A stretch of DNA of 64,000 nucleotides from Endotrypanum monterogeii (GCA_000333855.2 CM007317.1:187071-251070), one strand, 5' to 3'; shown: positions 37,501-47,420, counted from the stretch's first letter. A program made the numbers and translations. The notes: a model not told the origin generated them from the sequence alone.

Positions 37501-38684
37501 AGGATGTCAGTGACGCTTCAGCTTCTTCCGTCTCTAATGGCCAGTTCATGTGCACCCCGGAGCAATACGATGGCCTTCATTTGGCAGCAGAGCGCTTGAA
37601 AAAAGAAATCGTTGCATTGGAGTCACAGATGGAGGAGGAGGGTGATGAGGACGATGAGACACTGATGGCTGTCCTCGCTGAGTCTCGATCCGATCTCGAA
37701 GAGCTCCAGGAGTGTATCGGATCTGTGCAGGCAAACGCGCCATGGGCCGCTTCCCGCGATGCAAGGCGGCAACGAGAGAATGCTTTATCTTCCCAGGTAG
37801 TCAATACAGATGCCCACCGCCTCCAGAACAGCATTGACAATCACCGATTTCAGATTTCACTCCTGGAAAAACGTCTGCAGCACACCTCACTGAAAACGGT
37901 GGTCATGAAGCTTAAGGATCGCATTACCCAAGCTCGCAAGTCCATTAGCCAACTACGCATGGAGCAGGATCGTCTGCGTCGTGCTGGACGTGACTCCATG
38001 GGACTTCCTGCGTCAATGAGCATTGCTGAGACGCTTGCGGATGAATTAAAAAGCGAGGAAGATGAAGGATTGACTGAGGAGATGCGCAAGGCTGCGGTTG
38101 AGGACCACAGTGCAGATTTGACACCCTCAAAAATGTCGGGTGGAGACGCAGACGCACCGACTGCCGACAGCGATGAGTCTTGCGAGACGGCTGCGAACGC
38201 TTCATCGCAGGGTCTTATGGATGGGTCCAAGGATTCTACTGACGTGCAGTCGCCGTCGGCGTCGAGTTCGGATGCAGAGAAGCTGCGCGCTCGTCTTGAC
38301 AGCATGGTAAGAGATATCCAGCAGCTTCAAGACAGCATTGAGGTCCAAGAGCGCACCAGTGACTACGACGACGACGAAACGGAGGTGGTGTTGCGCGAGA
38401 TGAAGGACAAGCTGAGTCAGCTTCTCCGTTTGCGAGACCAAGTGCAGCGGGCATTGTTGAAGGAGTCAATGAAGAGCCCGGCTACCAGTGGTGGAACCAC
38501 CTCTGTGATTCGGCCGATTTCCGCTGCCCCTGCTGCCACCGCTTCGCCAGTTGTTGGTCGAGTCGCCATGACGGTTCACACGCGCCCTTCGACTTCGCAG
38601 CACAGCAGGTCTGACCGCGTGCCAATGGCATCAAAGAAGATCCGCATCTCCGCGCGCAGTTTCTCCACGCAGCGTCGACGTTAG
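34530..38684 (+). CDS. Large putative mitochondrial coiled-coil protein, 1384 aa
   Basis: I do not recognise a family. The N-terminus (MMRGASQLTARSVGLSSISC and on to about 35) is rich in Arg/Ser/Ala and lacks acidic residues, like a kinetoplastid mitochondrial presequence. A block at about 215-380 looks globular (HPFFMDMLRRVERNMIRFR; WEPVDVICRRFGWTSEMMSD; YLLYFSAFLEYVEISEM). Long coiled coils lie at about 525-590, 780-930, 1010-1060 and 1090-1160, separated by acidic Ser/Glu-rich spacers. The C-terminus is basic (KKIRISARSFSTQRRR). There is no membrane segment. Possible roles are structural (mitochondrial membrane or kinetoplast organisation) or assembly, but nothing in the sequence decides. 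The start at 34530 is an ATG directly followed by another ATG, after an A run. Confidence 0.8.
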   Translation: MMRGASQLTARSVGLSSISCTAASTLLAPCRFFGSKYSDDLGNYKRPYTYESRSAAHRHPTRKEMLREQRAAAAAQTTSGSAGVVEDDEFVDDAGPEEPAQRSNQHKSEDLSKTHGQRISFTSNFREPDMRPNLTTTDEARRPGTAPRKSLTAAADIDDTDVTRIYSKEEVRSMQHREHRGIAEGAGVKASSSEPGRVTPPSGAARSTKEETEVRVQEEEDEFAEIRGHPFFMDMLRRVERNMIRFRKETRATGRYSLEAVNECVRPLLQLTDYPLTATQLSHLSHSISPAVLKCSLRDRVACTRLQLYRSQDTDLLLDWSKEDFLRRRYESVHLSWEPVDVICRRFGWTSEMMSDRDYLLYFSAFLEYVEISEMRTTAKGEPKAIPIDDPVARAAEGPIPASRLLLRRRASVDAEPSLTESIRLMGSPAVATPAKGKKAQRMRQHGSDSVADYFSAVEASANAVDGDEMVKLRHAAENVQPLRQASHPTGRVIREFSIPKSHSSEVPEAHSAVSVDTGLESETRFDQKKFEELSNAYHNIKVENSLLRRRLLSTDSVDKAQEMQSQLASGRSEQLRLEQELERMRELKRNTPTSKSGPKFSVPRGQPQYPEAPEHTTEYSKNGNAVEDISDDEIEQALKEFKESEALQVKKRLAVARTMPSVLPSSAHTTSPAKSAEVVFHDAEEVEVVEDGDGDLAVVGPHVDAHDDALATEGEMNDSTEMHSIAPADVRASESTGGGSQPWQDELSAAVEQQEAEIEEQEDDFTSFPNKATATTPALRLEQLASLHDRLSSAADRARRYVATVQDRRQDVLKRLDAQVTDAIAKVKQLEEQLVTVKEDQTTLRDAIAREEAERKALEAEAQLKAQREKRLAELEQQRQRARIAQEAAARAIECQRKAEREAREMEGELQRKLQEVQSKLRALHQNDSSAPNSLAPGTSHTMEVDEVEAEETPEEGLTATSRADSSSHTDQRKSATCVAPPVHDAVAEEDVSDASASSVSNGQFMCTPEQYDGLHLAAERLKKEIVALESQMEEEGDEDDETLMAVLAESRSDLEELQECIGSVQANAPWAASRDARRQRENALSSQVVNTDAHRLQNSIDNHRFQISLLEKRLQHTSLKTVVMKLKDRITQARKSISQLRMEQDRLRRAGRDSMGLPASMSIAETLADELKSEEDEGLTEEMRKAAVEDHSADLTPSKMSGGDADAPTADSDESCETAANASSQGLMDGSKDSTDVQSPSASSSDAEKLRARLDSMVRDIQQLQDSIEVQERTSDYDDDETEVVLREMKDKLSQLLRLRDQVQRALLKESMKSPATSGGTTSVIRPISAAPAATASPVVGRVAMTVHTRPSTSQHSRSDRVPMASKKIRISARSFSTQRRR

Positions 38685-40614
38685 GTTGTATTTGCATGAT
38701 TTCGGCAGCGGCGGAAGTGACATCTGCAATGCTATATAAGTGCTTTTTATCGCGTAGGTAGTCGTCGATCTTTCAAGGGCTTCGCCTGAACGTTGTCACT
38801 CGATCCCTGGTCCTAGGGCGTTTGTAACTTTGTCTCCTCTGCAGCCGGTCGGATGGAGAAAGAGTATGCGAAGAGGCAGGCATATACACACAGACATATA
38901 TATATATATATATATGTGTGTGTGCCTGTCTCAGGCAACCAGCGAGGGCAAAACAAGCAGGAAGGCTAACGAATTTCGTTGTGGTTTATAGAAAAGGGAG
39001 AAACAGTGCTATTGACGCACGCACGTGTGTGTATGCGTTCGTGTTGGTGTTGTTGTCTGTCGTGTGTGTGTGTGTGTGCTTTTTTTTCTTCAAAGAATAC
39101 ATATCGTTGTTTTTGGCAAAAGGAACGCTGATTGAATGGCAGTGTCTCAGGAGAGATATTCCTGCTTTTTGGTCTCTGTGTGTGTGTGTGTGTGTGTGTA
39201 TGTGTGTGGGCGACATTTTATCCTCCTTTCTTGAAGAACTTTTTGTTTTGGTTGTTCTATGGTCGAGGTGTTCGTGATCGTATGCGCTTTGATATTGGTG
39301 CATCGGCTCCAAAGGCCTCTTGTCTTGTTGTATCCCTTTGCATTCTTTTTATAAAGCCTGCTCGTGTGTGTCGCTTCGTTTCTAGAGGGTCTAAAGGCGG
39401 GAGAGGGATGTACGTCTTGGCGAGCTTCTGTTGCCTTTTACGCGTTTTGTTTCCCGTTCTTGTCGGTGACATCCCCCCTCCTTCCCCCCTTCCTTTGCGG
39501 TGTTTGTTTTTCGTGCCCGGCTTCTTCTCTCCATCTATCTTTTCTCTGTAAGCATAGATTGCAAATACAAGCATAAACACACACACACACACACAGACAC
39601 ACACACATATATATATATATCTTTTTTTTTTTTAGGAGTCTAGGTGCATTTGAAAAAAAACCAAGCGAAAGGGTTTTGCACGCACGGGAGTGCGAGGTAT
39701 TATTCTATCAATAGACTCCTTCTCCCCCCAAAGTCCTCTGTACGAGACTCTTTTTTTTTTTTGAGACAAGTTTGTCATTCGGAGGGAACCCTGCTCGAGT
39801 CGAAGAGCGCCGGCCGGGTGCGTGAGTCCAACACTGTAACAGCGTGCGACAACCATATCTTACTCCATTGGATGACTATCTCAGCGTAGTGGGCTAACAC
39901 ACGTCTCAGTTGCGTGAGGTTCAACGGCATTTTAAATGTCTCGTATCGTCGCATAGCGGTGCCGCCTGAGCCCATGTTATTTTTACCACCATAGTTCAAA
40001 TTAGTTTTCTCGTGGGTATTCGTTTCGCTGTGGGGGTGGGTGGGTGGGTATCGTTTTCTGCCCACCCCCACAGCGAGCTTACTGATCATTGAATGAGTGT
40101 CCTTTGGTGTCAAGAGGCATCGCCGTCTGTTCTCTCTTCGATGTTCGCGTGTTTATGATTCTGGCGCATTTTCTCACCCGCCTTCGTCGACTCTGACATC
40201 CAATCTTCCTTTTTTTTTCCTTGCCCATATCCTACCCAACGCTTTTTCTGGGATCTGTGACGTATACGCGGACCCGCTCTTCTTCGTGCGTCTTTGTGCG
40301 CGTGTTCACCGAACTGGGTAATGTGCCATGCCTAAAAGCAGCGAGAGGGTGCGACGCTCGATTCTCTTCCCGGGTAGAGAGAGCGCAATCGTTACGGCCA
40401 GGAACGTGATAACTTTTTTTTTGTGTTTAGGTAATCTCCTGTGTCGCTCTCTGCACGCAGCTCGAGCTACCCGGCCCCAGCTCCTTCCCACACTGGGTAG
40501 GGGTGCGCACACACTGTGGCGTTTTTCATTACCACTAACAACGGAAATTATTCCCTACAGAAAGAAAAAAACTTTCAGGTCCCCCCTTCCCTTCATCTAG
40601 CCGATTTCGAGAAA
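38685..40614. other. Intergenic/UTR sequence with microsatellites, no gene seen
   Basis: About 1.9 kb with (TA)n at 38896-38915 running into (TG)n, (TG)n at 39064-39081 and 39177-39208, and (CA)n/(TA)n at 39575-39620. ORFs here encode repetitive Val/Cys or His/Thr strings. The right end carries the acceptor for the next gene. Confidence 0.6.
40581..40600 (+). promoter_or_regulatory. Trans-splicing tract and acceptor for the 152-aa gene
   Basis: A C/T-only run ends in ATCTAG with AG at 40599-40600, leaving a 14-nt leader before the ATG at 40615. A CTACAG at about 40555-40560 is an alternative. Confidence 0.6.
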
Positions 40615-41073
40615 ATGTTGCGTTGTACTCAGGCTGTGTGGAAGAATCCTGTCGTGTTTAAACAGGGACAGGGTATGTTCTCGCATCAGTTGAAGCGCAT
40701 TCTCAACAAGAAGTCATTGCACAAGTATAACTGGGATCCACTGCCCATGTACGATCCCCGCAAGCTTGTACATGCCAACCGCTACGTGGACCACGACACG
40801 TATGAGGAGAAGTACGACCCACATTGGGAGCACAGTGCTCATCTCGTACCAGATCAGCAGTTCTACAACATCCCTGTGCCAAAGGAGTACAAGGATGCGT
40901 ATTGGTGGCGTGACTTGCAGGCCCGCCGCGTCCAGTGCCCGACCGAGTGGGTGCACTTCCGTATGCATACAAAGGATAGGCTCAAGTACGATTTCCAGGA
41001 TCTTGCTTTCCGTAAGAAGTTTGAGTATTCGTACGAGGATGTGGTGGCTAACGCCAAAGAGGTGCGCACCTAA
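40615..41073 (+). CDS. Putative mitochondrial protein, 152 aa, family unknown
   Basis: A basic, aromatic-rich protein beginning MLRCTQAVWKNPVVFKQGQG, with no acidic residue in the first 40, which suits a mitochondrial presequence. The body is rich in Tyr, Trp and His (YNWDPLPMYDPRKL; EEKYDPHWEHSAHLVPDQQF; KDAYWWRDLQARRVQCPTEW). Composition and size are typical of kinetoplastid-specific subunits of mitochondrial assemblies such as the mitoribosome or respiratory complexes, but no family can be named. The open frame extends upstream to 40516, but the CTAG acceptor at 40600 leaves the ATG at 40615 as the first usable start. Confidence 0.75.
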   Translation: MLRCTQAVWKNPVVFKQGQGMFSHQLKRILNKKSLHKYNWDPLPMYDPRKLVHANRYVDHDTYEEKYDPHWEHSAHLVPDQQFYNIPVPKEYKDAYWWRDLQARRVQCPTEWVHFRMHTKDRLKYDFQDLAFRKKFEYSYEDVVANAKEVRT

Positions 41074-42145
41074 ACCTCTCAGCAGTGGTGCTCGAAGGAT
41101 TTTGCATCTTGGTTATGCCTTCCCCACTTCATCAAACACATCCACTGGCACACTCTCAGAGGCTAGCTTCTCCGCCGTAGCGCCTGCGCTAGTGAGCGCG
41201 GCCTCCTAGGAGATTAGGGGAAACGCACGTGGCAGGATCGACATTTTTTTTTTTATATTGGGTGGGCGTTTGTGGTGGAGGTCGAGTGTGCCCTCTGTTT
41301 ATGTTGGGCTTGGTTCGTGCGTTCTCTCTCTCTCTTTTTTGGCGTTAAAATATGACTACTTTGATGATTCTCGCGGTTGCGCCAGGCGGTTGCGAGGAGG
41401 TCTGCTCGTCGCGGCGATGCGGTGTATCCGCTGGTGGTGGTGGTGGGGTCCCTAAAGGTCTGCGTGGGGTTCTTCATCGGTACACCAGTGCGCCTTGTCA
41501 TATTATTCATGCCTGCTGAGGCTCTCTCTTTCACACACACACACACACACAGAAAATGCCGCAGAGACAGTATCGTAAATGTCGGGGACAGACTCGTGGA
41601 AAGGTGAATGCTGTGGTCGTTGAGATGGAGGCCAGTCCAGACAAAGGATAGTTGGAAGAGGAGGAGAAATAGGCCCCATCTCTGCTTATTTCACCTGCGA
41701 AGGAGGTGACGTGCATAGCGTTCGCGCCTTTTTTTTTCTTGCTTTGCGGTGGAGTTTACACTTCGTCACGATTACCAACTGACGCTGCGAGGGTGAGGGG
41801 GTGGGGTGAGTGGGGTGATGAACAAATATGGGTCTAACATCGAGCGTTCGCTATTTATTGCACGATCATGTCTCTTGCCACACATCCCTTTCCATACAAT
41901 ATTTTAAGCGTCACTTCATCGAAACACATGTAGGTAGTAGTGTGATACCTGCTTTTCGGTTCCACGTTGGTGCATCTTCAACTCCTTTCTCTTGTTTCCA
42001 CCCTGTTACATCATTTGAAAAAGCAGACTCGTAAGGTACTTCACAGAGACACCGCCCCAGCTTCCTATCGGCGCACATTAAATGCCCTGTCCCACAGCTT
42101 CAGCCAAAGTTGACTGGTTACCCTCCCCCCCTTTCTAGTTCTTTC
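41074..42145. other. Intergenic/UTR sequence, no gene seen
   Basis: About 1.1 kb with a CT run near 41323-41336, a CA run near 41533-41551 and T runs. At the right end a C-rich tract ends in TTTCTAG (AG at 42137-42138), 7 nt before the PP2A B ATG. Confidence 0.6.
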
Positions 42146-44512
42146 ATGCTACCTAAACTCAGCGTGGACTGTGCACCTAGCAAACGTACTGCCGCCCTGC
42201 CAGAGTCTGATATGGAGCACAGGCAGCCTGAAGACAAATACCGCCATGTGGCATCGAGCCAGTCGGCCAACAGCCTCGGTGGCTCGTCTCCAGTGGGTGG
42301 CACTTACTCGACTCGTTCGCTGTCTTCCGCATCCTCTGCTCCAGGCCATGCCAGGTCTCTATCGCCACCGCTCCTGTCTCCATACGAAATACCAATCCTG
42401 GAAGACGGGGTTGTGGGCATCTCTGACCCAGAAATGACAACCATCCTTGCCGCCAAGTCGCGATACGGCTCAGGCGAGCGTTCTCCGTCCTCGGAAAGAC
42501 TTGGTGCCATCAGCGGCCTAAAGGGACCCGGTGGGCATTTTTTCCAGAGCAAGCGCCGCGCCGCACCGCTCACGACATTGGTCGATCACCAACAGGCGCG
42601 GCAGACTCTTCCTCAACAACCAAAGGAGGGCGATGATGCAGGTGGGAGAGCGGAGGGCACGGGGAAAACGAACGATGGTGGCGCCGCTGAGGGTGCATCC
42701 CATGCGCCGAAGCTAAATACCCCTTCCTCCATCGTGAAATGCCGAGTGCCTTCATCCTTTGTGTCTTCACGCTCTCCAAGTAGGTCTCCGCCTGCTGCTA
42801 CTGAGGTTAGTGCTGGTGCCCGGAGCTCGTCTTCTTCTGGACAGAACACCATATCCACAATGACAGTCGAGGAGGTATACATTGCTGGGAAGCCTTTTCG
42901 CATGTACATGAACGGGAACTCTACACGTCTCACATCTTCCGACACGCTGGCCGGACCAACGTCTACGGGCAGCAATGGGAACCCTCCTGTCACGGCCGCC
43001 GCGTCGTCTGGCACGCACGCGACAACAAGTTTCCACCAAAACCCTTCGCAGTACGTCTCGGCTCTCGCCACTCAAGGCGACTTTGTCGCGGTTGGTGACC
43101 GCACTGGGCGTGTTACTGTGATGCGCCGTCGGGAAATGGGTGCCGGACCACGCCGCACCCTTCTGGAAATTATTCGCCGCACTGGCGACCCAGAGGAGGG
43201 TGAGGTGGCAAATTTTCGCGCCTCCGCCACCTCTTTAGCCTCATCACCTTGCTCGCTATCTCGCCAGGCTGCCAGCCTTCATCGCGTGCGTGATCCCTAT
43301 GAATTCTACGTCGCCCAGCAGGCGTACGTCCCCGTTATTGACACACTCAACAGTGTCGAGGTGTCGCCGACGGTGATGGCATTGTCGTTCCTGCCGCAGT
43401 CCGGCCCCACAACGTATCTGCTTGCAGCGAATGAGAAGATTCCAAAGCTTTACAGGGTGATGCAAGTGCGTGAGTCGGCCAACAGTTTTCGTGCCGTAGA
43501 CAAAATTGGCACCAAAACGATCGGTCCATTGACGGCGAGCGCACGCACCTCCACGACGGCCATGAAGTTGGTTTCCACCTACGCCATGAACCACGAGTAC
43601 CGTATTCATTCCCTATGCCCCATTGCGTACAGCGATCAGTTCGCCACGGCGGACGATTCGACCGTGTTGCTGTGGTGCACTGAGTATCCTGATGCCTCGA
43701 TTGAAATCTACGACCTGCGCGCTCGCTACGGAGACGGCCCCGAGGAGACCATCCGTGCCGTCCGAAACTATCCACACGAGCCGTTTCTCTTCTTCATTGC
43801 CACATCTGGTGGTAGCGTGCGTGTCGTCGATACACGGCAGACGCTTCGGTTGACTGATCAGACGGCGCAGTTCTTCGTGAACCCTCCGCGCGAAGAGGAC
43901 GAACCTTTCAGCAGCTTCACCAATAGCATTAGCGACTGCGCTCTTAGTCCCTCAGGGCGGTATATTGCGGGTCGTGACTTTATGTCGGTCTGCTTGTGGG
44001 ATATCCGCATGGCAGCCAGTGGCGGGGTGCGTAATGGGACTGCGGGTCCGCGTTGGCCAGGTTTTGCTGCGCGCGGCACCGATGCAGCTCCGGAATGCAG
44101 CATTGTTCAACGTTGGGCATTGCACCCACATCTGCGAGACGACCTCGACACTCTCTACCAGTCAAACCTTCTGTTTGAAAGGTTTGATGTACAGTTTTTG
44201 TCAGGCCGGCAAGTCTGTACCGGGGGGTTCAACAATACCCTCTACACGATGGACGTGGAGAGCACGAAGACGGACACCACTGACGACGTTCGCACCTTTC
44301 TGCTGCTGAGAACTGAAGGTATTTCTGAATTTCGTCGCACCACCGTCTCGGCCCACCGCCTCGGGGAAGACTACATCAGTGCTGGTCAAGGCCTCGGCTC
44401 CCGCATGACGCTCATGTCCCGGCCATGCATGTCGATGAGCGGGTCATGCGGAATGATGATGTCCTGCGGACAGGCGGTGCTGCAGCTTAGCTACAACGGG
44501 TTATTCATGTAA
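42146..44512 (+). CDS. Protein phosphatase 2A regulatory subunit B (B55/PR55 family) with long N-terminal extension
   Basis: A 788-aa protein. From about residue 300 it follows the B55 WD-propeller: GDFVAVGDRTGRVTVM, LAANEKIPKLYRV, FATADDSTVLLWCTEYPD, ASIEIYDLR, GGSVRVVDTRQ, FSSFTNSISDCALSPSGRYI and RDFMSVCLWDIR, then LHPHLRDDLDTLYQSNLLFE and GGFNNTLYTMD; the order and spacing match animal PR55. B55 subunits bind the PP2A A-C core and choose substrates, notably in mitosis. The first 300 residues are Ser/Pro/Gly-rich and probably disordered, far longer than the usual short N-terminus. The ATG at 42146 is 7 nt after a CTAG acceptor; the frame upstream begins with TTG and is not credited. The C-terminus is unusually Met/Ser/Gly-rich. 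Confidence 0.9.
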   Translation: MLPKLSVDCAPSKRTAALPESDMEHRQPEDKYRHVASSQSANSLGGSSPVGGTYSTRSLSSASSAPGHARSLSPPLLSPYEIPILEDGVVGISDPEMTTILAAKSRYGSGERSPSSERLGAISGLKGPGGHFFQSKRRAAPLTTLVDHQQARQTLPQQPKEGDDAGGRAEGTGKTNDGGAAEGASHAPKLNTPSSIVKCRVPSSFVSSRSPSRSPPAATEVSAGARSSSSSGQNTISTMTVEEVYIAGKPFRMYMNGNSTRLTSSDTLAGPTSTGSNGNPPVTAAASSGTHATTSFHQNPSQYVSALATQGDFVAVGDRTGRVTVMRRREMGAGPRRTLLEIIRRTGDPEEGEVANFRASATSLASSPCSLSRQAASLHRVRDPYEFYVAQQAYVPVIDTLNSVEVSPTVMALSFLPQSGPTTYLLAANEKIPKLYRVMQVRESANSFRAVDKIGTKTIGPLTASARTSTTAMKLVSTYAMNHEYRIHSLCPIAYSDQFATADDSTVLLWCTEYPDASIEIYDLRARYGDGPEETIRAVRNYPHEPFLFFIATSGGSVRVVDTRQTLRLTDQTAQFFVNPPREEDEPFSSFTNSISDCALSPSGRYIAGRDFMSVCLWDIRMAASGGVRNGTAGPRWPGFAARGTDAAPECSIVQRWALHPHLRDDLDTLYQSNLLFERFDVQFLSGRQVCTGGFNNTLYTMDVESTKTDTTDDVRTFLLLRTEGISEFRRTTVSAHRLGEDYISAGQGLGSRMTLMSRPCMSMSGSCGMMMSCGQAVLQLSYNGLFM

Positions 44513-45146
44513 GGCGCATGGAGGATTTCGTGGAGGTGAGGTGCATGGGCATGCTTTTGTCTTGCTTCATCTTTTTCCCCTTTGTGATCTCCTTTTTTTT
44601 TTGTGTGTGTGTGTGTGTGTTTTCTCCTGTCGTCACTTCTCGGTGCTTTGAGAGTGATGCATCGCAGGCGGATCTAGAACTTATACCCATACAGGCTTGT
44701 GTGCATGTGTGTGATATTTACGGTGTCGTGCAGTGCAATACAACCGCTCAAGCTTGGTCAGAGGGAGAGCGACGCATCAAAGCGGTCCGCTGATGTGCCG
44801 AATATATCGTCCCAATATTCTTTGTTCCTTTTCACATGGGGACTTACAGTTTCCGCTATCCTGAGATGGGCTTTTGATACAAAGTTTGTCAATGGCGGCA
44901 TGGAGGGGAGGGGGAGAGGGCATGTGTTGGTATCGTTTTCTCGTGCCTTGATCAGCCAGCCTTTCACGTGTGCTTTTCGGCATATCCTCACGCGTCTGCA
45001 CTCGCCTTATTGTGCGCATAACGAATAGACTGCTGTATTCCAGGCATTTTTATTCCTCTTTTCCACCATGCTCAGCACCGTTCCAATCTCCACCACTGAC
45101 ACTGCCTTGAGTTGCCGATATCTCGCTTTCACAGAAATAGACCAGT

Positions 45147-45171
45147 CCTCCTCCTCCTCCTCCTCCTCCTC
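45147..45171. repeat. (CTC)n trinucleotide repeat
   Basis: About eight CTC units in noncoding sequence between the PP2A B and sterol reductase genes. Confidence 0.85.
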
Positions 45172-45689
45172 GTATCCGTGACCTCGGTACTGCAATGGTT
45201 TTGTTATGTATTCAGTACTTTCGAACTCTCCTTCCTCCCCACCCTGTACACACGCACACACGCACGCACATACACGCACACACACACACACACGCACACA
45301 TTTAAACGCAGATACAACCCAGCACGTCTGTTTATTTTCTCATTTGAAACTTGTATGTGTACTAAAAGAAAACGCGAGCCCAAGCGGATCGACTCCTGTA
45401 GCGCTTTTCTATTTTTTTCTTCGCTTTTCCTTACATTAAATCTTTTACTCACTCTTCCTCTTCCGACTGATCAGAGTAGATTCAGGGGCCGTCTCATTGT
45501 GTGCCCCTTTTATTGATCTTGTTCCTGCACCGTATAATGGGCGTGATTGTTCGTGCTGAATTATAGCCAAACGATATCGAGAAGACACTCCAGAACACTC
45601 CCTCCGCAATCAAAGAGGGATCGCTGTCCTGGGAACTTCTCGTGTACGATTCCCGTCGCCCCTGTTTTTTTTTTTTAATTCGTGTTCGC

Positions 45690-45733
45690 AGCTTATTTCT
45701 TTTTTCTTTTTTCTTTTTCTTTTCCTGCTTAAG
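45690..45733 (+). promoter_or_regulatory. Trans-splicing tract and acceptor for the sterol reductase gene
   Basis: A nearly pure T/C run over 40 bases ends in GCTTAAG with AG at 45732-45733; a second AG (CATACAG) follows at about 45752. Either gives a short 5'UTR to the ATG at 45760. Confidence 0.65.
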
Positions 45734-45759
45734 CGTATCCGGGTACCATACAGGTCATA

Positions 45760-47250
45760 ATGCCGCCGAGGAAGAGGTCTACTAGCCGTGCCGCCTCTCG
45801 CAGCCGCTCCAACTCGCGCAAGGCAAGCAATGGGCACTCCAACACTCCTAAAACCACCAAGGCCCTCACTCCCGAGGAGTCGTACCACACCGTGGGGAGG
45901 CTCCGCTTCACTCCTGAGAAGGATCGATGGAATGGTGAGTGGGAGTTCGGTGGCCCTATCGGTGTGGCGGCCATCATGCTATGTTCGCACGTTCTTATTT
46001 ACTACTTTTACGTTTGTGTTGAGTTGTTTCAAGGAGCGATCATCTATCCTGGTCACCCCATGCTGAAGGGTAAGCAGATGCAGACGGTGTTTTTATCCTT
46101 TCTGGCCGAGCACGCCAGCCCCACGATGCAGTCATTCGGCATGTTTTTCGCCTTCCTTATCCTCGAGTATTTGTTGGCTCTAGTGCTACCAGCTTTGTAC
46201 GTGAAAGGGCTGCCGCTTCACTCGGAGAACGAGTGCCGATTGACGTACAAGTGCAATGCTGTCGGTGCGTGGTACTGCGTGCTCATCATCGTGGGTCTGC
46301 TTCACTACTATGGAGTGTACCCCCTCTACCACCTTCGCCAAAATTACGGTCACTTCCTCACTGCTGCCACCATCACTGCTGACGTCATCGCTGTTTGGGT
46401 TTACATCAGCGGCTTCAAGCGCCGTATTCGTACGACTGGGTGTTTCATCTACGACTTCTTTATGGGCAGCGCCCTGAACTATCGGCTACCAGGGGGCATC
46501 GACGTGAAGATGTTTGCCGAGTGCCGAAACTCATGGGTCCTCCTCATGATGCTCACCCTCAGCTGCGCCGCGGAGCAGTACCGGGATCTTGGGTACATCA
46601 CCAGCAATATGATCTTCATGATTGCTGCACACCTGCTGTACGTCAACGCCATTCAAAAGGGCGAGGAGTGCATCATCTCAACGTGGGATATCTACTATGA
46701 AAAGTTTGGCTGGATGCTGGCGTACTGGAACACCTGCGGTGTGCCGTTCCTCTATTGCATGCAGTCTGTGTATATACAGACAGTCTTAAAGGACAAGCAG
46801 CATCCCTCATGGGTCTTGGTACTGATGGGGTGCACCCTTTTGGTGGCATACTACATTTGGGATACAACCAACTCGCAGAAAAATCGCTTCCGCATGCGTC
46901 GTAGCGGTGTGCCGATGAATATCATCCTCAACAGTTCATTCCCACAGATGCCGTGGCGGTACATCGAGAATCCCCGCACGCTCAAGAGTCCCGCCGGTGA
47001 ACTGTTTGTGGACGGCTTCTACCGTTACAGCCGAAAGCTGCACTACACCGTGGACCTCGTGATGGCGTTCCTATGGGGTAGTGCGTGCGGCTTCAATTCC
47101 TTTATTCCTTTCTTCTATTTTTTCTTTTTTCTCAGTCATCTTATCGACCGCGAGCGTCGTGACGAACACCGCTGTAGGGTCAAGTATGGCAAAATGTGGG
47201 ACGAGTATGTGAAGCTTGTACCCTACAAGTTCATTCCGTACATCTACTAG
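45760..47250 (+). CDS. ERG4: Sterol C-24(28) reductase, ERG4 family
   Basis: A 496-aa multi-pass membrane protein. The N-terminus is Ser/Arg-rich (about 1-30). Family blocks are FFMGSALNYRLPGGIDVKMF, GEECIISTWDIYYEKFGWML, YWNTCGVPFLYC, DTTNSQKNRFRMRRSG, RKLHYTVDLVMAFLWGSACG and the C-terminal KYGKMWDEYVKLVPYKFIPY, matching yeast Erg4 in order and spacing. About eight hydrophobic segments are visible, consistent with an ER membrane enzyme. The reaction is NADPH-dependent reduction of the C-24(28) double bond, the last step of ergosterol synthesis; trypanosomatids make ergostane-type sterols, so the step fits. ERG24 and related sterol reductases share the fold, but the FFMGSALNYRLPGG and GEECII motifs favour ERG4. 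Confidence 0.94.
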   Translation: MPPRKRSTSRAASRSRSNSRKASNGHSNTPKTTKALTPEESYHTVGRLRFTPEKDRWNGEWEFGGPIGVAAIMLCSHVLIYYFYVCVELFQGAIIYPGHPMLKGKQMQTVFLSFLAEHASPTMQSFGMFFAFLILEYLLALVLPALYVKGLPLHSENECRLTYKCNAVGAWYCVLIIVGLLHYYGVYPLYHLRQNYGHFLTAATITADVIAVWVYISGFKRRIRTTGCFIYDFFMGSALNYRLPGGIDVKMFAECRNSWVLLMMLTLSCAAEQYRDLGYITSNMIFMIAAHLLYVNAIQKGEECIISTWDIYYEKFGWMLAYWNTCGVPFLYCMQSVYIQTVLKDKQHPSWVLVLMGCTLLVAYYIWDTTNSQKNRFRMRRSGVPMNIILNSSFPQMPWRYIENPRTLKSPAGELFVDGFYRYSRKLHYTVDLVMAFLWGSACGFNSFIPFFYFFFFLSHLIDRERRDEHRCRVKYGKMWDEYVKLVPYKFIPYIY

Positions 47251-47339
47251 AAGCAGCTTATTAATATGCTGATGTGCATGGATGCCTCTCTCCCTTTCTT
47301 TTTTTCCTTTTTGAAACGTATCGCACATTGATGACGAAG

Positions 47340-47361
47340 AATATATTTATATATTTATATA

Positions 47362-47402
<41 letters not shown>

Positions 47403-47420
47403 GTATCTATATATAGATAC
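47340..47420. repeat. TA/TTTA composite microsatellite
   Basis: TATATTTATATATTTAT units followed by a long TA run, just downstream of the sterol reductase gene, probably in its 3'UTR. Confidence 0.85.

Larger units (their letters stand above)
44513..45759. other. Intergenic/UTR sequence with microsatellites, no gene seen
   Basis: About 1.25 kb with (GT)n near 44603-44621, (CTC)n at 45147-45171 and (CA)n at 45247-45300. A tRNA-like match near 45630-45662 was considered and rejected. The sterol reductase acceptor is at the right end. Confidence 0.6.

Noticed and set aside
39132..39551. 139-codon ORF across TG repeats
   Set aside because: Its product contains Val/Cys strings from a microsatellite and runs through noncoding sequence.
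45630..45662. tRNA-like 3' end (ACGATTCCCG followed by a T run)
   Set aside because: The bases resemble a B box and a polymerase III terminator, but no matching 5' acceptor strand, D arm or anticodon arm lies upstream, and the T-arm stem does not pair.
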